Positions 44,055-56,878 of a stretch of DNA of 64,000 bases are shown here, in pieces. Each line of letters starts with the position of its first letter. Positions within the stretch are counted from its first letter, which is position 1. Below the pieces are notes generated by a model. That model saw only the letters and a list, made by a program, of their open reading frames with translations. It ran no database searches and had not been told where the DNA came from. This DNA comes from Cordilura impudica (taxonomy: Eukaryota > Arthropoda > Insecta > Diptera > Scathophagidae). The position numbers were made by a program, and so were the translations under genes. The stretch lies in assembly GCA_963682025.1 (NCBI GenBank), contig OY821517.1, positions 293,337,670 to 293,401,669 of the forward strand. Reading direction: 5' to 3'.

Positions 44055-45361
44055 TAATGTTCACACACTTCGGAAAAAGTTGAAGTCATATATTATTTTT
44101 CGAGGTCACAAAATAGACCGATCCTAACCATATTTATTAAAGTCACTTATTTTACTCAAAAACATGTACACGAGAGTGGTCCATGAAAAAATTAAAATGC
44201 TATTTTGGGTATAGGCCGGGTCCAGTTTGTTACCATTCCATATAAAAGTAATAAATGTGAAATTTGGGGGCAATCGGATAAAGACAAGTCGCGCCGGAAA
44301 TCGATTGAAAATTTCAAGTTTGTTTATATGGGGAAAATATGACTTTTTTTGAGATTTTACGAAAATTTCTTTATATAGCTTAATTTTTCCGACAAGTTGT
44401 TATAAGACTCGGGATCACTATTAAATTATCTATTCAAAATCGAATAAAAATTCGCCAAGATATAGCAAATGCCCCAGACCACTTTTATGCCAAAAAAAAA
44501 CTAGGTCATGAAATTTGATAGAATTTTTTTAACTTTGAGAAATTGATTAAAGCCATAATTTTTTTTTTCTCTATACTTTTAAGTAATCAGATATGAATGA
44601 TTGTTTTATTACCACGTTGTTAACCTATTGGGCATTGAGACCGAAAATGGGAAATTTTTTTGATAAAATTTTGAGAACTCCTTTTTTAAGTGTTAAAAAA
44701 TTTTCTTAAACTAAATTTTAAAAAATGGATCTGGCACTTTAAGGTTTTGTCAAGTACATGTTACAGATTAATATTGTGAGTCTTTAAGACAAGGATTTTA
44801 TTTTTTGGATTTCGAGAAAAATGGGATTTTTGTAAAATATTCTGTAAATGTACTCTTTCTAAATACTTTGTATCAAAAATTCAGCACTTTTCTTCTTATA
44901 TTTCATGTCAAAAGCCTAGGCAAATATTTTGTAAGTGCTGTTGAATTTTCAGATGCGACGCTTAAAATAAATAACGAAATGTGTACAACTTCCGTTCCTA
45001 AAATTTGGGATAAATCCGAGAACGTTGACCCATTATTTGCCAAGGCCAGCTTTGGATTTTAAGTTATTTTTTAATAAAAATTACCGAAAACGAGTTTTTA
45101 TATTAAACTCGATGAAACCACTATTTAGAATTGAAGAAAAATAATTCGGTTAATTTTTATTTATTTAACCCTTCAGTGCTCCTGGGATCAAAATAATCCA
45201 TTGTGATATATATCTGGTGCAATTGTCTGCTTATTGCTCGCGAATATAAATTTAAACAACTTTTAACCAATTTTATTATAAAAGTATATTATTTTCAAAA
45301 AACCATATAGTACATATCTTTTCAAATAAAATATGAACATTTTTGAGCTATAACAACATTG

Positions 45362-46065
45362 TTAAATTAGACTTGACTTTGTACAGGAAGGATGTTGGTT
45401 TTTGTATGATTCTACTATCTGTAGTAAAAATTGCTTTTCTTCTTCATAATTTGTCAACACGTTATTAAAATCTTTTATGTATTTAACGCCTCTTTCGGCA
45501 GTATCGTTTACTACACATAAGTCCTTGCAGAAATTGTAACTCTTTTTAAAATCTTCGTTAGAATCCCATGTCGATGGAGGATATAATAAAAATTCTGCAG
45601 AAATACTAAAACAGCTGAAAAAATGTTTAGTTTTTCTGGGACACAAAATCGCATAAATCATTATTTATCAATGTTTCTGGGTGAATGAATTTTCAATTTT
45701 CGATAAGTTTTACAACTGGTTCTACTGCATCTAGATGAACAACCATTTTTTCTTTCACTTATAGTGGAACTTTTGAGTCAAAAAATGCTAATGCCACCAT
45801 TTCTTCGTCCAAATATCACAAATGCTGTTGCATTTTTTTAACTACACTTGAGAAACTAATAAATCTATTTCGGCATAAGCACGAGCTGCTTTTATAAAAT
45901 TTAAATCATGTAACGCAGTACTTATTGCATTTTCGCATTCAAACCAAGCCTTTATATAACTCCGAATTTGTAAGATTAAACTGTTGACGGAATAAACAAA
46001 TTTTTAACGAGTAAATCGCTTCGCCACCAAGGAAATGTAATACGAAATGTAAAAACGGAAATGTA
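45362..46065 (-). pseudogene. Transposase-like protein C-terminal region (unclassified family)
   Basis: Minus strand. In the centre (46065-45700), in three frames: FPWW, KAWFECENAISTALHDLNF, IKAARAYAEIDLL, ALAFFDSKVPL-like and KEKMVVHLDAVEPVVKLIE. From 45661 a 99-codon open frame runs SAEFLLYPPSTWDSNEDFKK, SYNFCKDLCVVNDTAERGVK, DFNNVLTNYEEEKQFLLQIV, ending SCTKSSLI and stop at 45362. The VVND.AERG.K.I.DF.N.LT..EE..QFLLQ pattern recurs in a multicopy uncharacterised arthropod and cnidarian protein family that I regard as transposon-derived. No catalytic assignment is possible from this fragment. Confidence 0.65.
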
Positions 46066-46132
46066 AAAACTCTTTATTGTTGTCAAACTTATCGAAAATA
46101 GAAAATTCATTCACCCAGAAACATTGAGAAAC

Positions 46133-46270
46133 GCCGAAACAGAAGTTAAATTCATAAAAGATTTTAATAACGTCTTGACAAATAATGAAGAAGAAAAACA
46201 GTTTTTACTCCAGATAGTAGAATCATACAAAAAACAACATCTTTCCGGTACAAAGTCAAGTTTAATTTAA
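46133..46270 (+). pseudogene. Mirror copy of the transposase-like C-terminus in the right arm
   Basis: Plus strand, 45 codons with stop at 46268: AETEVKFIKDFNNVLTN, EEEKQFLLQIVESYKKQ, then SGTKSSLI. It equals the minus-strand end at 45498-45362 with few changes, so the inverted arms include the gene's 3' end. Confidence 0.8.
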
Positions 46271-48267
46271 CAATGTTGAGTTATAGCTCAAAAATGTTTA
46301 TATTTTATTTGGAAACATATGTACTATATGGTTTTTTGAAAATAATATACTTTTTTAATAAAATTGGCTAAAAGTTGTTTAAATTTATATTCGCGAGTAA
46401 TAAGCAGACAATTGCACCAGAGATATATCACCATGGATTATTTTGATCCCAGGAGCACTGAAGGGTTAAATAAATAAAAATTAACCGAATTATTTTTCTT
46501 CAATTCTAAATAGTGGTTTCATCGAGGTTAATTTTTATTCAAAAATATCTTAAAATCCAAAGCAGGCCTTGGCAAATAATGTGTTAACGTTCTCGGATTT
46601 ATCCCAAATTTTAGGAACGGAAGTTTTACACATTTGGTTATTATATTTTAAGTGCCGCATCTAAAAATCCAACAGCACTTACAAAATATTTGAATTTTTT
46701 GAATAAATTGTCTTTTATTACCTTGGGGTCATATGTGACCCCAATTTCAAAAGGGTTAATGGGGTCATAATATTTTTTTTCCGAAACCCTAGGCTTTTAC
46801 GATGAAATATAACATTTAAAAGAAGAAGAGTGATGAACTTTTGATACATAGTATTTAGAAAGAGTACATTTACAGAATATTTTACAAAAATCCCATTTTT
46901 CTCGAAATCCGCAAAAATAAAATCCTTGTCAAAAAAATTCTGGCCCAGAGATTCACCTAAAAATTCACTTAGTTAGTCTGTAACATGCACTTAACAAAAT
47001 CTTAAAGTGCCAGATCCGTTTTTTTTTTAATTTAGTTTAAGAAAATTTTTTAAAACTTGAAAAAGGAGTTTTCAAAATTTTATCAAAAAAATTTCCCATT
47101 TTCGGTCTCAAAGCGCAATAGGTTAACAACGTGATAATAAAACAATACTTCATATGTGATTACTTATAAGTATAGAGACAAAAAAAATTATGGCTTTAAT
47201 CAATTTTTCAAAGTTGAAAAAAATGCTATGAAATTTCATGACCTAGTTTTTATTTTGGCACAAAAGTGGTCTGGGGCATTTGCTATTACTTGGCGAATTT
47301 TTATTCGATTTTGAGTTTTTATAGCTTTTTGAATAGGCAATTTAATCCCGATTCTTACCACAACTTCTCAGAAAAATTAAGCTATAGAACGAAATTTTCG
47401 TAAAATCTCAAAACAAGTCATATTTTCCCCATATAAACACACTTGAAATTTTCAATTGAATTCCGGCGCAACTTTTCTTTATCATTATTAGTTTTATATG
47501 GAAAGATAACAAGCTAGTCCCCGCCTATACCCAAAATCGCATTTTAATTTTTTCAAGGACCACTCTAATATACACACTAATTTTAAAACAGATTTACGCA
47601 ATGTTTCTTTTTTATAGATTTAAGTGGATATTGGGAATCAGGTTTATTTCGAAACTATGACTAAAAATGGTCCCACTGGGTTAATTTTTGGAGTAATAAT
47701 TAATGTCTTTAATAAGCAGACTGAGATAGATATTATAATTAGAATCTTAGAGCAATATAAGTCGATCTTATAGCGATCATTTGTACGGAGACTAGGTCTG
47801 AACATGCACCGAATTTCACCTATTTCAATAACGTTCGTCCTATGGCCAATAATAGCCATATATCAAATTTCATCAAAATATATTTATTGTTGAGACCCGT
47901 ACTTTGATTATAAGGTTCAAATGGAAACACAAACACACAGATATACAGACAGACAGACAGGTGCATAAACATACAGGCGGTAGCATTGACGAATGCACGG
48001 ACATCTCTACATCTCTACTCAGAAAGTGATTCTGAGTCGATTGGTATAATAGAAGTTTGGTCTTGGTCAAATATTTTTGGTAGTTAAAAACAGCATCACA
48101 AACTCATTATACCCTCACCACATAGTGATGTAGGGTATAACAAGAAAACCTACAATCGTTTTTTAGTGATCAAGTGATTTGTAGTTTTAATTCCGTTAGC
48201 AAATAAAAACGATTTGTTAAATATTTTCAGCTGTCAGTTGTTTTTGTTATTTAAAAACAAATTAAAA

Positions 48268-48850
48268 TGAGTACCCTATACCATTCGTTTAGAGAGGGAG
48301 TCTCAGGTCCAACCAATTGGATCTAGAAAATAAGCATAAACCAAATTTGAGTTGCATTGTTACTAATTTTTTTGCCTTCGGATAGGAAAAAGTTCATATC
48401 GGATGCTATATTTATATGGGACTAGGTCAAAAAAATCGACCGACTATGATCATATTTGATAAATTTGCTTATCACAAAACAAATATGAGACAACTCTGTG
48501 TAATAATTTTGTATTTTAATAGATTTAAAAGAAGATGGGGGCTATGACTAATCATTGGCCTACAGGTCTTATTTTTTAACTACTGATCAATAAACATACA
48601 TAAACGAAAGCTGACCGAGATCTATATGATAATTTGGATCTTATGACAATTTAAGTCCATCTCATAGGGGTCATTTGTATGGGGACATGCACCGATTTGT
48701 ACTAATTTCAATAGCGATCGTCCTATGTCTGATAAAAGTTTATATACAAAATTTCATCAAAATATATTCATTATACTGATTGACTCAGAATAACTTTCTG
48801 AATTGATTTAGCGATGTCCGTCCATCTGTCTTGTAATGAATAGTTTTTGT
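48268..48850 (+). repeat. Repeat R4, copy g (end-truncated)
   Basis: Starts GAGTACCCTATACCATTCGT without the palindrome, and ends near GCGATGTCCGTCCATCTGTC, which is reversed relative to the expected GGACGGACATCG and suggests a local inversion. Confidence 0.6.
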
Positions 48851-50099
48851 AAATACAATTTTGTTGGTTACTAAATAAATCTAAGCTTCATCTACGTAAA
48901 AGTTTATCGAGATAAAATTTTTTCGTATAACGATTCATCTATCTTCTTCGAGACTTCTAGCTATTTATACTCACCTAAGAATCAAATCAAATTTATTAAC
49001 ACAATATTTCTTTTAAATATTTGTTTTAAAACAAAAGTTAGTAATATACGAATGTTACTACATGTAAATGAAAGTAACTGGTTTTGTGATTATACACAAA
49101 AATTTAATTCAATTTCATGGCAATTTATCGGTTTTTAGTAATTTTTTAGTCGATTAAGTTGGATTTTGTCCCAGCAATTTGGCTTAAGTTAAGTGCATCT
49201 TTTGACAATGTTAAGTACAGTATTATTCGTTTGTCTGTGGTGAAAATTTAGATCTCACAGCTGGTTCTGTTAATTTTGACAATAAATTTAACGAAAACTC
49301 AAAAGCGTGATTTGCATACATTCGAGTTAGCTAGAAGAAGGAAATGGCTAGTTCTTTCCGTTTTAAACTTTGGAGCATGCAGATCATACTTTCTGATTGC
49401 TGGAGCCTAGTTGGTGGATTTTTATAAAAAGGTATACAGATAACATTTTTATTTAACCATCAATTTGTTAATAGATTAATTTCATTTGAAGAAAACTACG
49501 ATTTTATACAGTCTTCTAAGTGGCAAAATCCACGATGATGTTTTAAGATAACTAACGCAAAATTATTAATTGGTCTGGTGGATGCAAAATTATTAAAATT
49601 ATTATTAAAACTAAGAGGTATAAAAAAAATTATTAATTGGATAATAATACGGAAGACCATATTTTCTAGGTAACATGAATACCCTATAGTTTATATCTGA
49701 AAATAAACCAATATTAATTCCAGACATATCTTGGTAGTTAAAAGTTCCAGGAGTATCCTTTTGGGAGTTGCTTGGATTGTCAAAAGACATATATGTACAT
49801 AGTTACAACATTATCGTCTTCTTCTTGTTTAAACATATGTAAGGTAATAAAATCAAGTCGTGTTGTGTCTCAATGTATAAAAAATAAAAAAAAAAAAAAA
49901 CACAAATCTCTTCTAATAGGATTCTCAGAGAGTAATTTCCAGTGGAATATCCCAGTATTTGTACTCAGAGCCAAAGATCGTAGATAGAAGAAGGAATCAT
50001 ATAGAAAAAAAAAACCGGCTTGACTTGTCATTTAATAACATTCCTGCAACTTATACTCATTAGTGAACAAACGGCAATTTTTTCAGAAATCAATTAAAT
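48851..50099. other. Unassigned AT-rich stretch
   Basis: A LINE-like phrase ASFDNVKYSIIRLSVV could be read at about 49196-49245 but lacks support on either side. No gene called. Confidence 0.4.
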
Positions 50100-50835
50100 T
50101 ATATTTTAGAAATTCGTTAAAAAAAAATGAAGAAAAAATCCATGTGAATCGGTTTAAAAATAATATTAACAATTATAAACTCAGAATTCATATTTCGTAA
50201 GTGAAAATATAGATTAAAAATAATTTAGCAAGTTAAAAGAAAAAAATTTATATTGAACAAAAAAAAAAACGAAAAAACCGAACCAAAGATGGAATTGCAT
50301 AGTGAACGAAAATTAACAAAACAAAAAATAATTTCGGTAAAGCGTATATTGTAGTGTGGTGATAGTTACAAGAAAAAAAATAATATTATTAAAAATACAA
50401 AATTTCGTAAAACAAAAAGTTAAATAATTCATTTTTAAAAAAGTTTTTTTTTGCTTTTGGTTGTTCCCTAATTTTGTTAACAAGATAATAATCACTAGAT
50501 TTAAAAAAAAAAAAAAAAGGAACAAAATTAAAAAAAATTTGTTTTTCGAGCCACGGTAATCACCTAAAACGTAATTTTTTTTAAAAGCAAAATTGTGTAA
50601 TGTTATTTGTAACATAAAGTTAAAGTTAAAAAAAAAAAAAAACAAAAAAAAAAAACGAAAACAATCCGAAAACAAAGTAAAAGGAAAAGAATTTGATTTT
50701 TAACATAAAAAAAAAAATATAACAACAAAGGGAAAAAGAAATAAAGATCACAGGGAGAACCAGAGATATCTTACTCCCATCTATCTTGCATAACAGCCCC
50801 GTTGGAAGGCCTTTCATCTGCAGCTGAGTAGCCAA
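50100..50835 (+). promoter_or_regulatory. Possible non-coding 5' exon with splice donor
   Basis: The plus strand is A-rich with repeated AAC, CGAAAAAACCG and AAAG strings, the composition of fly leaders, then turns into a balanced stretch (50755-50835) ending CAGCTGAGTAGCCAA and GTAAGTG, a strong donor. No ATG-led frame of note lies inside. It could be a first exon of a gene to the right of the window, but no promoter motif is clear. Confidence 0.3.
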
Positions 50836-51843
50836 GTAAGTGTCAAATCTATATCTTTTCTCTTTATGCAACATTTCTTCTGTTAAAGTACGTTAACCTA
50901 TGTTGACCAGAACCAGAATAAATGTTGCAAGCGATTAACAAAATTGTTTTTTTTATTTTGTGGTAAAAATTCTAAAACACAAAAATTATCAATTTTGTAT
51001 GAATTAAAAATACATTTTAGATTCCAAATTTTATATAAATATTTTGAAATTTACAAAAAAAAAAAAAAAAAAAATTTGTTGCATAAATTATTGAAAGTTT
51101 TTCCGGTTAAATTGTTATTTTGATTTTTCTCAATTTTGTTAAATTTTCAATTATATATAGACATTTTTTAACGATTTTATCGCAAGGTTTAAACAACCAA
51201 TAATATTCAATTTTTTTACATTTGTCAGTTACAACCAAAAGCATCGACAACATTTTGAGAGTTATATAGAAACAAATGTGTTTTTTTGTGCTTTTTTATT
51301 AAATTAACAAATTTTGAATAAATTGACATATTCAATAATGGTAAAGTAACTTCAATCTGTAATTAAAAATTGGTAACCTATCCAGAATTGTTTCTATATG
51401 AAATTTAAAATCGAAAAAAACACTTTTTATATATTATTCTATATTTCTCATACCACACTTTAAACTTATAAAAAAAAATTTATCGTTTTAATAAGTGACA
51501 TTATATTTTTTTATCAGTGTTAATAGCGAACCTGTGCAATGCCATCCAAATAAGGTTGTATGAATTATATCCTTCTACTGAAGGCGATTGATAAAATTTG
51601 AAAGTTTAATAGTGTACTCGATCTGCCCTATTGTTGTTAGTTACACTCAAAAAGTTATATTTGTTAAAAATTAATTTCGTACTCATATAAAATTTTCGTA
51701 AGGTTACAAATTACGAACCAAATTTAAAATTAATGTAATTTCGTAATCATGTATACAGTTCATAGAATTTACAAACTCTCATTGCAGTAACTTAATTAGC
51801 TTTAGTCACATTAAAAATAAGAAAAAAAAATTAAGTGTTGAAA

Positions 51844-51874
<31 letters not shown>

Positions 51875-52464
51875 ATTGACAAATATTGTTATAATGGATT
51901 GCGAATAAACTAGAGATTTTTTCCTTGGGTTAAGGATAGGATAACCGCCTCTCTGGGTTCCTTACGAATCAATGCCATTAGGAACATGGTTGGGAGGGTC
52001 ATGAAGCTAGGGATATTCCATCAGTTCCCCAGTAAAACTCCATAACATGCCTCTTTATTAAAATTTCATAATTTTTCAAATTCTTCTCCGCTGGAATGGG
52101 TTTTTTTTTTTAGATTCAATAGAGTAATTAACGGTCCATTTTATTTTGAAAGCCAAAATTTTTTTCTGGGACTCTGATAATAAATTTTTTTGTGATGTGG
52201 TTTGCAATGGAAAGGGTCAAAAACCTACCCCCGCCACTGTCGCTAGCTCAACAGATGGGTCCCACCGACCTGAACCAATGCAAACATGAGTGTTAAAAAG
52301 AACAATTTTTATAATACCAGGTTAATAAATTTAGCGATTAAGATTCATTGTGCGATGCTGGTAGTTTGGGTTTCACTGCACGAATTTTTTTTCGGTAGTG
52401 ACTCAAATTTTTCACTTTTGTTAATTTCTTTTGTTTTTTTAATCTAGTCACCCTCATTCACTCA
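50836..52464. other. Unassigned AT-rich stretch
   Basis: Homopolymer-rich. A GC-richer patch at 51915-52030 (GGATAACCGCCTCTCTGGGT) and another at 52215-52275 are not recognised. TCAGTT at 51226 could serve as an initiator but stands alone. Confidence 0.4.
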
Positions 52465-52890
52465 AACAGTCGCTCATTACAGTCTGCCCGTCTGTCTGTC
52501 TATGTGTTTTTGTAACCAAACTACAAATCGTAAATATGAACTATAAGATAAAATAAATCTCAGTTAAATTTGGTTTGTGAGTGCTAATTATTCCTCTTAA
52601 TTAGTACTCCGTTAATGAGCCATGTAGAAACATTTTTAGTCATAATCCCTATATAACTTTGCTTCCTTACCTTCACTTAAAATTTTTATTAAAAAACAAA
52701 ATATTGCATTGATTTTTAACTATGTGGCTTGTATAAGTGACTTTACCAAATCTGATCGCGATCGGTCCATTTTTGCCATAGTCGCCCTATGAAATTAGCA
52801 TCCCTTATAGACATTCTCATATCTGCAGTCAACAAATTTATAAAAATGCCACATCAATTTATTTGAAATAGGGTATAGGGTATAGGATAT
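52465..52890 (-). repeat. Repeat R4, copy h (reverse, partial)
   Basis: GCCCGTCTGTCTGTCTATGT, GATCGCGATCGGTCCATTTT and TTGAAATAGGGTATAGGGTA are reversed R4 parts. Confidence 0.6.
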
Positions 52891-52909
52891 TTTCTAATTT
52901 GATATTATT

Positions 52910-53035
52910 ATTATTTTTTTTTTATTAAACAAAAGAAAATCTACGACAATATTTATAAACATCTGTTGTAGCAACATTATTGTATAGGAAATCATTCAAA
53001 TTCATATACATACATACATAGTTTATATTGAAATC
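52910..53035 (+). repeat. Short dispersed repeat, second copy
   Basis: TTTATAAACATCTGTTGTAG and CATACATACATAGTTTATAT match 9485-9600. Confidence 0.45.
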
Positions 53036-53548
53036 AAATGGTATTTAAGCTAACATTTGAATAAAAAAGATTAGGGAAATGACTAAGAATATTTTTTTTT
53101 TAATTGAAAGAAAAAACTACAAAACTGTTTAGATTTTATTTTAAATAAATAAACAAACGACACCGAAAAAGTGACACTAATTAGTTTTGAATAACCGTTG
53201 AAAACTAAAAAAATAAATTAGTTTTTTTTGTAAGTATTTGAAAGAATAATTGCCAGCGCTACTTCCAGATTTTAAATAAAGTATACATAAAGAAGAAATA
53301 TGTGTAAAAGATAGCCACGGCAATATAATTCATCTGCAGCGCACAATATTTAAATGACCTGTCAATATCGATATTTAAAAAAAATATATTTTTACAGATT
53401 CTGTAGAAAAAATAAAATATTTGATTTATATAATTACCAACTCATAAACGTTTATTCAATTAAAAGATTTAACAAGTATGAAAAATATATTCAAATAACT
53501 ACATATTGTAAAATAATATAAACGACAATTTATAGCAATAATAAGAAT

Positions 53549-53937
53549 ACTAGCAGATTCCAGCGCTCGAAATTCGAGTGCAAATTCTAGGAAATTTTTT
53601 TATTTTTTCTTTTAATAAAGACCCTAAAAGTATGCTTCGCAATTCTAATTCTCATTTTAAATGAAGAAAACAAACTCAACACATTAACACACACACATTA
53701 AGAAATTTAATAAACACACACATAGCATGGCATAATTTTATGTATGTATGTGTTAGTAGCAACTTTAAACAATCACAACCGCAAAAAAATATTCCAGACA
53801 ATGAAAATCTATAAATTTGGGTAACAGCTAAAAAGAAATACCTTTCAAATGATAAATTTTTTGTCAAAATCGGGGTAAAACTGTGAAACTTACATCGGTC
53901 ACAAGAAATCGCCTTGCCTTTTAATATTATAGATATT
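53549..53937 (+). repeat. Repeat R2, copy c
   Basis: ACTAGCAGATTCCAGCGCTC with the CTCGA/TCGAG hairpin, and the end CGCCTTGCCTTTTAATATTA. Confidence 0.75.
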
Positions 53938-54164
53938 AATAATATGTACATTAGGGCCATATCCAAATTTTTCGCATAGTAGCACGTGGTGGGCAATGAT
54001 GTTTTATTAAGGAAAAACATTATCTAGGGTTATTTTACAAAAAAAAAATCAATACAAATAATTTTTTTTAACAGTTATTTTATTTCATATCATATTATTA
54101 ATCTAACCCATAAAAACAAAGATTTTATTAAAACTCTTTCTTTCCTTATGCATATGAGTTTTAA

Positions 54165-54740
54165 ATCTCTCCGTAACTGTGCGTGACTTTGCGTGACTAT
54201 TTTAAAATTAATCTTTGGTCACAAGTCTATGGATAAAGTTTCAGATCGATCGGATGAGGGGAAGTGAGGTTTTAATCTCTCCGTGACTGTGCGTGACATG
54301 TCAAAATTAATATTTTTTCACAGCAAGTCTATCGACCAATTTTCAGATCGATCGGATAAGGGGAAATGGGTTTTAAAATGCTCCGTGACTGTGCGTGACT
54401 AAGCGTGACTGTGCGTGACTATGTCAAAATTAATGTTTTTTCACAGCAAGTCTATGGACCAAGTTTCAGATCGATCGGATAATGGGAAATGGGTTTTAAA
54501 TCACTCTGTGACTGCCTGACTATGCGTGACTGTGCGTGACTATGTCGAAGTTAATCTTTCTTTACAGCAAGTATATCGACCAAATTTCAGATTGATCGGA
54601 TGAGGGGAAGTGAGGTTTTAAACATCTCCGGGACTGTGCGTGACCATGCGTGACTGTGCATGACTAAGTCAAAGTTAATCTTTTTTCACAGCAAGTGTAT
54701 GGACCAAGTTTCAGATCGATCGAATGAGGGGGACAGAGAG
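54165..54740 (+). repeat. ~115 bp tandem array, five units
   Basis: Each unit holds CTCCGTGACTGTGCGTGACT, AAAATTAATCTTTTTTCACA, GCAAGTCTATGGACCAAGTT, and TCAGATCGATCGGATGAGGG. Inside units the 10-mer TGCGTGACTG itself repeats one to four times, so two levels of repetition are present. No gene. Confidence 0.85.
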
Positions 54741-56087
54741 AGTATGAGTTCAAAGAAAGAAAAACAACAATATAATAGCTAGCAATATCTCAAAAAAAAA
54801 ACGTTTTTTTTTTCAACTTAAAGATATTTATACCAAATTACTTCTATTCATTGGGGGGATACATTCGCCTACGTCAAATGGGTGACCCTCATTTATCCGT
54901 TGTGTGAAATATAGGATGATATTGGAGACTTCCATTTTTCAACTGAATTCGAATTAGACGCCGTATTTTTTTAATAATTGTTTTTAATTTTGGGATACTT
55001 ACTTGGAATAGTAATCTTTCATTTAAGGTAAAAAAAATTATCAGTACATGCAAAAAAAAATAACTGAATTATGTGCTAATGGAAAAACAATAACTTTATA
55101 TTTCAAATGGCAAAAATTACTTGCTCTAGTTTGAAACTGCAATATCCTGCAAATTCCTCCGTTTCGCTTGACGATAGAATGTTTTGTTCGGACACAAATT
55201 GAAAAAAATCTTAAAAAAGACCGAAAAAATGCTAAATTTTTATTTTTTTGATATTTGGCTATGCACACCTCAGAAACTAAGCCTTGCTCTGTTAAAGGGA
55301 ACGGAGAAATTTTAGATATTGAAGTTCTTGACCAAGCAAAACTCTTCAGCCGTTTTTGTGCCATTTAAAAATCAATCGAACCTATTTCTTGAATTTTTCG
55401 TTTTTCATCTGAATGAGCCACATTGATGTGGCACATATTATATATTGCTTGAATTCACGAACAAATATCCTGAGGCCTACAGTGAAGCGAAAATAATTCG
55501 CGATTATATTACGAACAATTATTTCCTTCAAGAGCTTAAAGTGTGTGTACTTATCCATGCAACCTGCATTGAACCACTTAAACACTTGAATAGTAGCGAG
55601 ACAATAGTAGCTTCGGATCATCATCTGTTCAAGGAAACAATAAATGAAATATTTAGTTATATGGAAATCGGAAATGTTAACAAAACATTGTTGCTGAATT
55701 TAGTACCACAAAAGTTTAATTTTGCTTTCAATAAAGACAAACTTGAATTGTTGTCTTCAAACATGGAAAACCATAACCAAATTTTTCAAAGCGCTTTGGT
55801 AGATGCAAAAGAATCCTTGTTAAAAAGATATATAGACCGACGACTCGATGATGTATCTTCATTCCACAGTAACATTAATGTAGAAAGTGTTTTTGCAATG
55901 GTGAACAGAACTTGTGCCAGCAAGTAAAAGCCCGGCAAAACAAATGTATTCAAAACCTTTTCGATTTACAGCGATTCGATCTAACGAAAGTAGAGATGGA
56001 AAATGGTAAAACTCTAATGAGAAAACATTTTCAAGAAAATGCTAAATGGAACGCTAGAGAACGTATGAAAAGACTAGAGCAGATCGA

Positions 56088-56878
56088 AACAAGTAAGAAA
56101 ATTATAGTCGGTCTAGACCGACTATCCGATACCCTATACCATGCGTTTAGAGACCCTATCTCTCAGGCCCAACTAACTGGATATAGAAAATAAGCATAAA
56201 CCAAATTTGAGTGGGATTTTTATTAATTTTTTCGGCTGCAGATATGAAAAAGTTCATATCGGATACTATATCTATATGGGGACTAGGCCCAAAAATGGAA
56301 CGATCCTGACTATGTTTGGTAAAGTCTCTTGTATTTTGCAAAAATATATACAAACAAAATTTGAGAAGAATCAGTGCAATATTTTTGTTTTTTGATAGAT
56401 TTAAATGAAGATCGGGAAGCAGCTCTATATGGGGCCTATGACTAAGAGTTGTCCCAGGGATCATTTTTAGACTTCTCATTAATGGATGTAATAAACGCAT
56501 ACAAACCCAATTTGAGTAAGATCTATATGACAATTTGGATCTTATGACAATTTATGTCGATTTCATAGGGGCCATTTGTATGGGGCTAGGTCTGAACATG
56601 AACCAATTCTCACCAATTTCAACAGCGTTCATCCTATGGCCAATGAAAGCTTACATACCAAATTTCATCAAAATATATTCATATTTGCGACCTGCAGTTT
56701 GACTACAAGGTTTACATGGACACACAGACGGACGGACGGACGGACGGACATCGTTAAATCGAATCAGTTAGTGATTCTGATCGGTATAATTAAAGATGGG
56801 TGTAGGTCAAATATCTTTGGTTGTTACAAACAGCAGCACAAAGTCATTATACCCAAACCACATAGTGGGATAGGGTAT
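56088..56878 (+). repeat. Repeat R4, copy i (inserted in the ORF remnant)
   Basis: CAAGTAAGAAAATTATAGTC, palindrome AGTCGGTCTAGACCGACT, CGATACCCTATACCATGCG, GGACGGACGGACGGACGGAC, end CCACATAGTGGGATAGGGTA. Its start interrupts the ORF at ...LEQIE. Confidence 0.85.

Larger units (their letters stand above)
44172..47568. mobile_element. Giant palindromic (foldback-like) transposon, ~1.5 kb arms
   Basis: The left arm, about 44172-45712, and the right arm, about 46083-47568, are inverted copies along their length (for example AGTGGTCC at both tips, CCCTTCAGTGCTCC at 45173 against GGAGCACTGAAGGG at 46453, and CAATGTTTCTGGGTGAATGA at 45669 against its complement at 46106). A ~370 bp unique centre remains. 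The centre and left arm read, on the minus strand, as the C-terminal part of a transposase-like protein, and the right arm repeats its last 45 codons in opposite orientation. It inserted into R4 copy f. Its short relative is R3 at 26691-28127. Confidence 0.85.
44055..48142 (+). repeat. Repeat R4, copy f, split by a 3.4 kb palindrome
   Basis: Left part 44055-44171 (ATAGACCGATCCTAACCATA) and right part 47569-48142 (GATTTAAGTGGATATTGGGA, closing CACATAGTGATGTAGGGTAT) are consecutive parts of R4. The 5' end with the palindrome is missing. Confidence 0.7.

Noticed and set aside
49180..49260. LINE or host coding fragment (ASFDNVKYSIIRLSVV)
   Set aside because: One phrase only, with no supporting motifs up- or downstream.
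50313..50874. Minus-strand Phe-rich frames
   Set aside because: Antisense of poly-A leader-like sequence, no domain, no splice logic.
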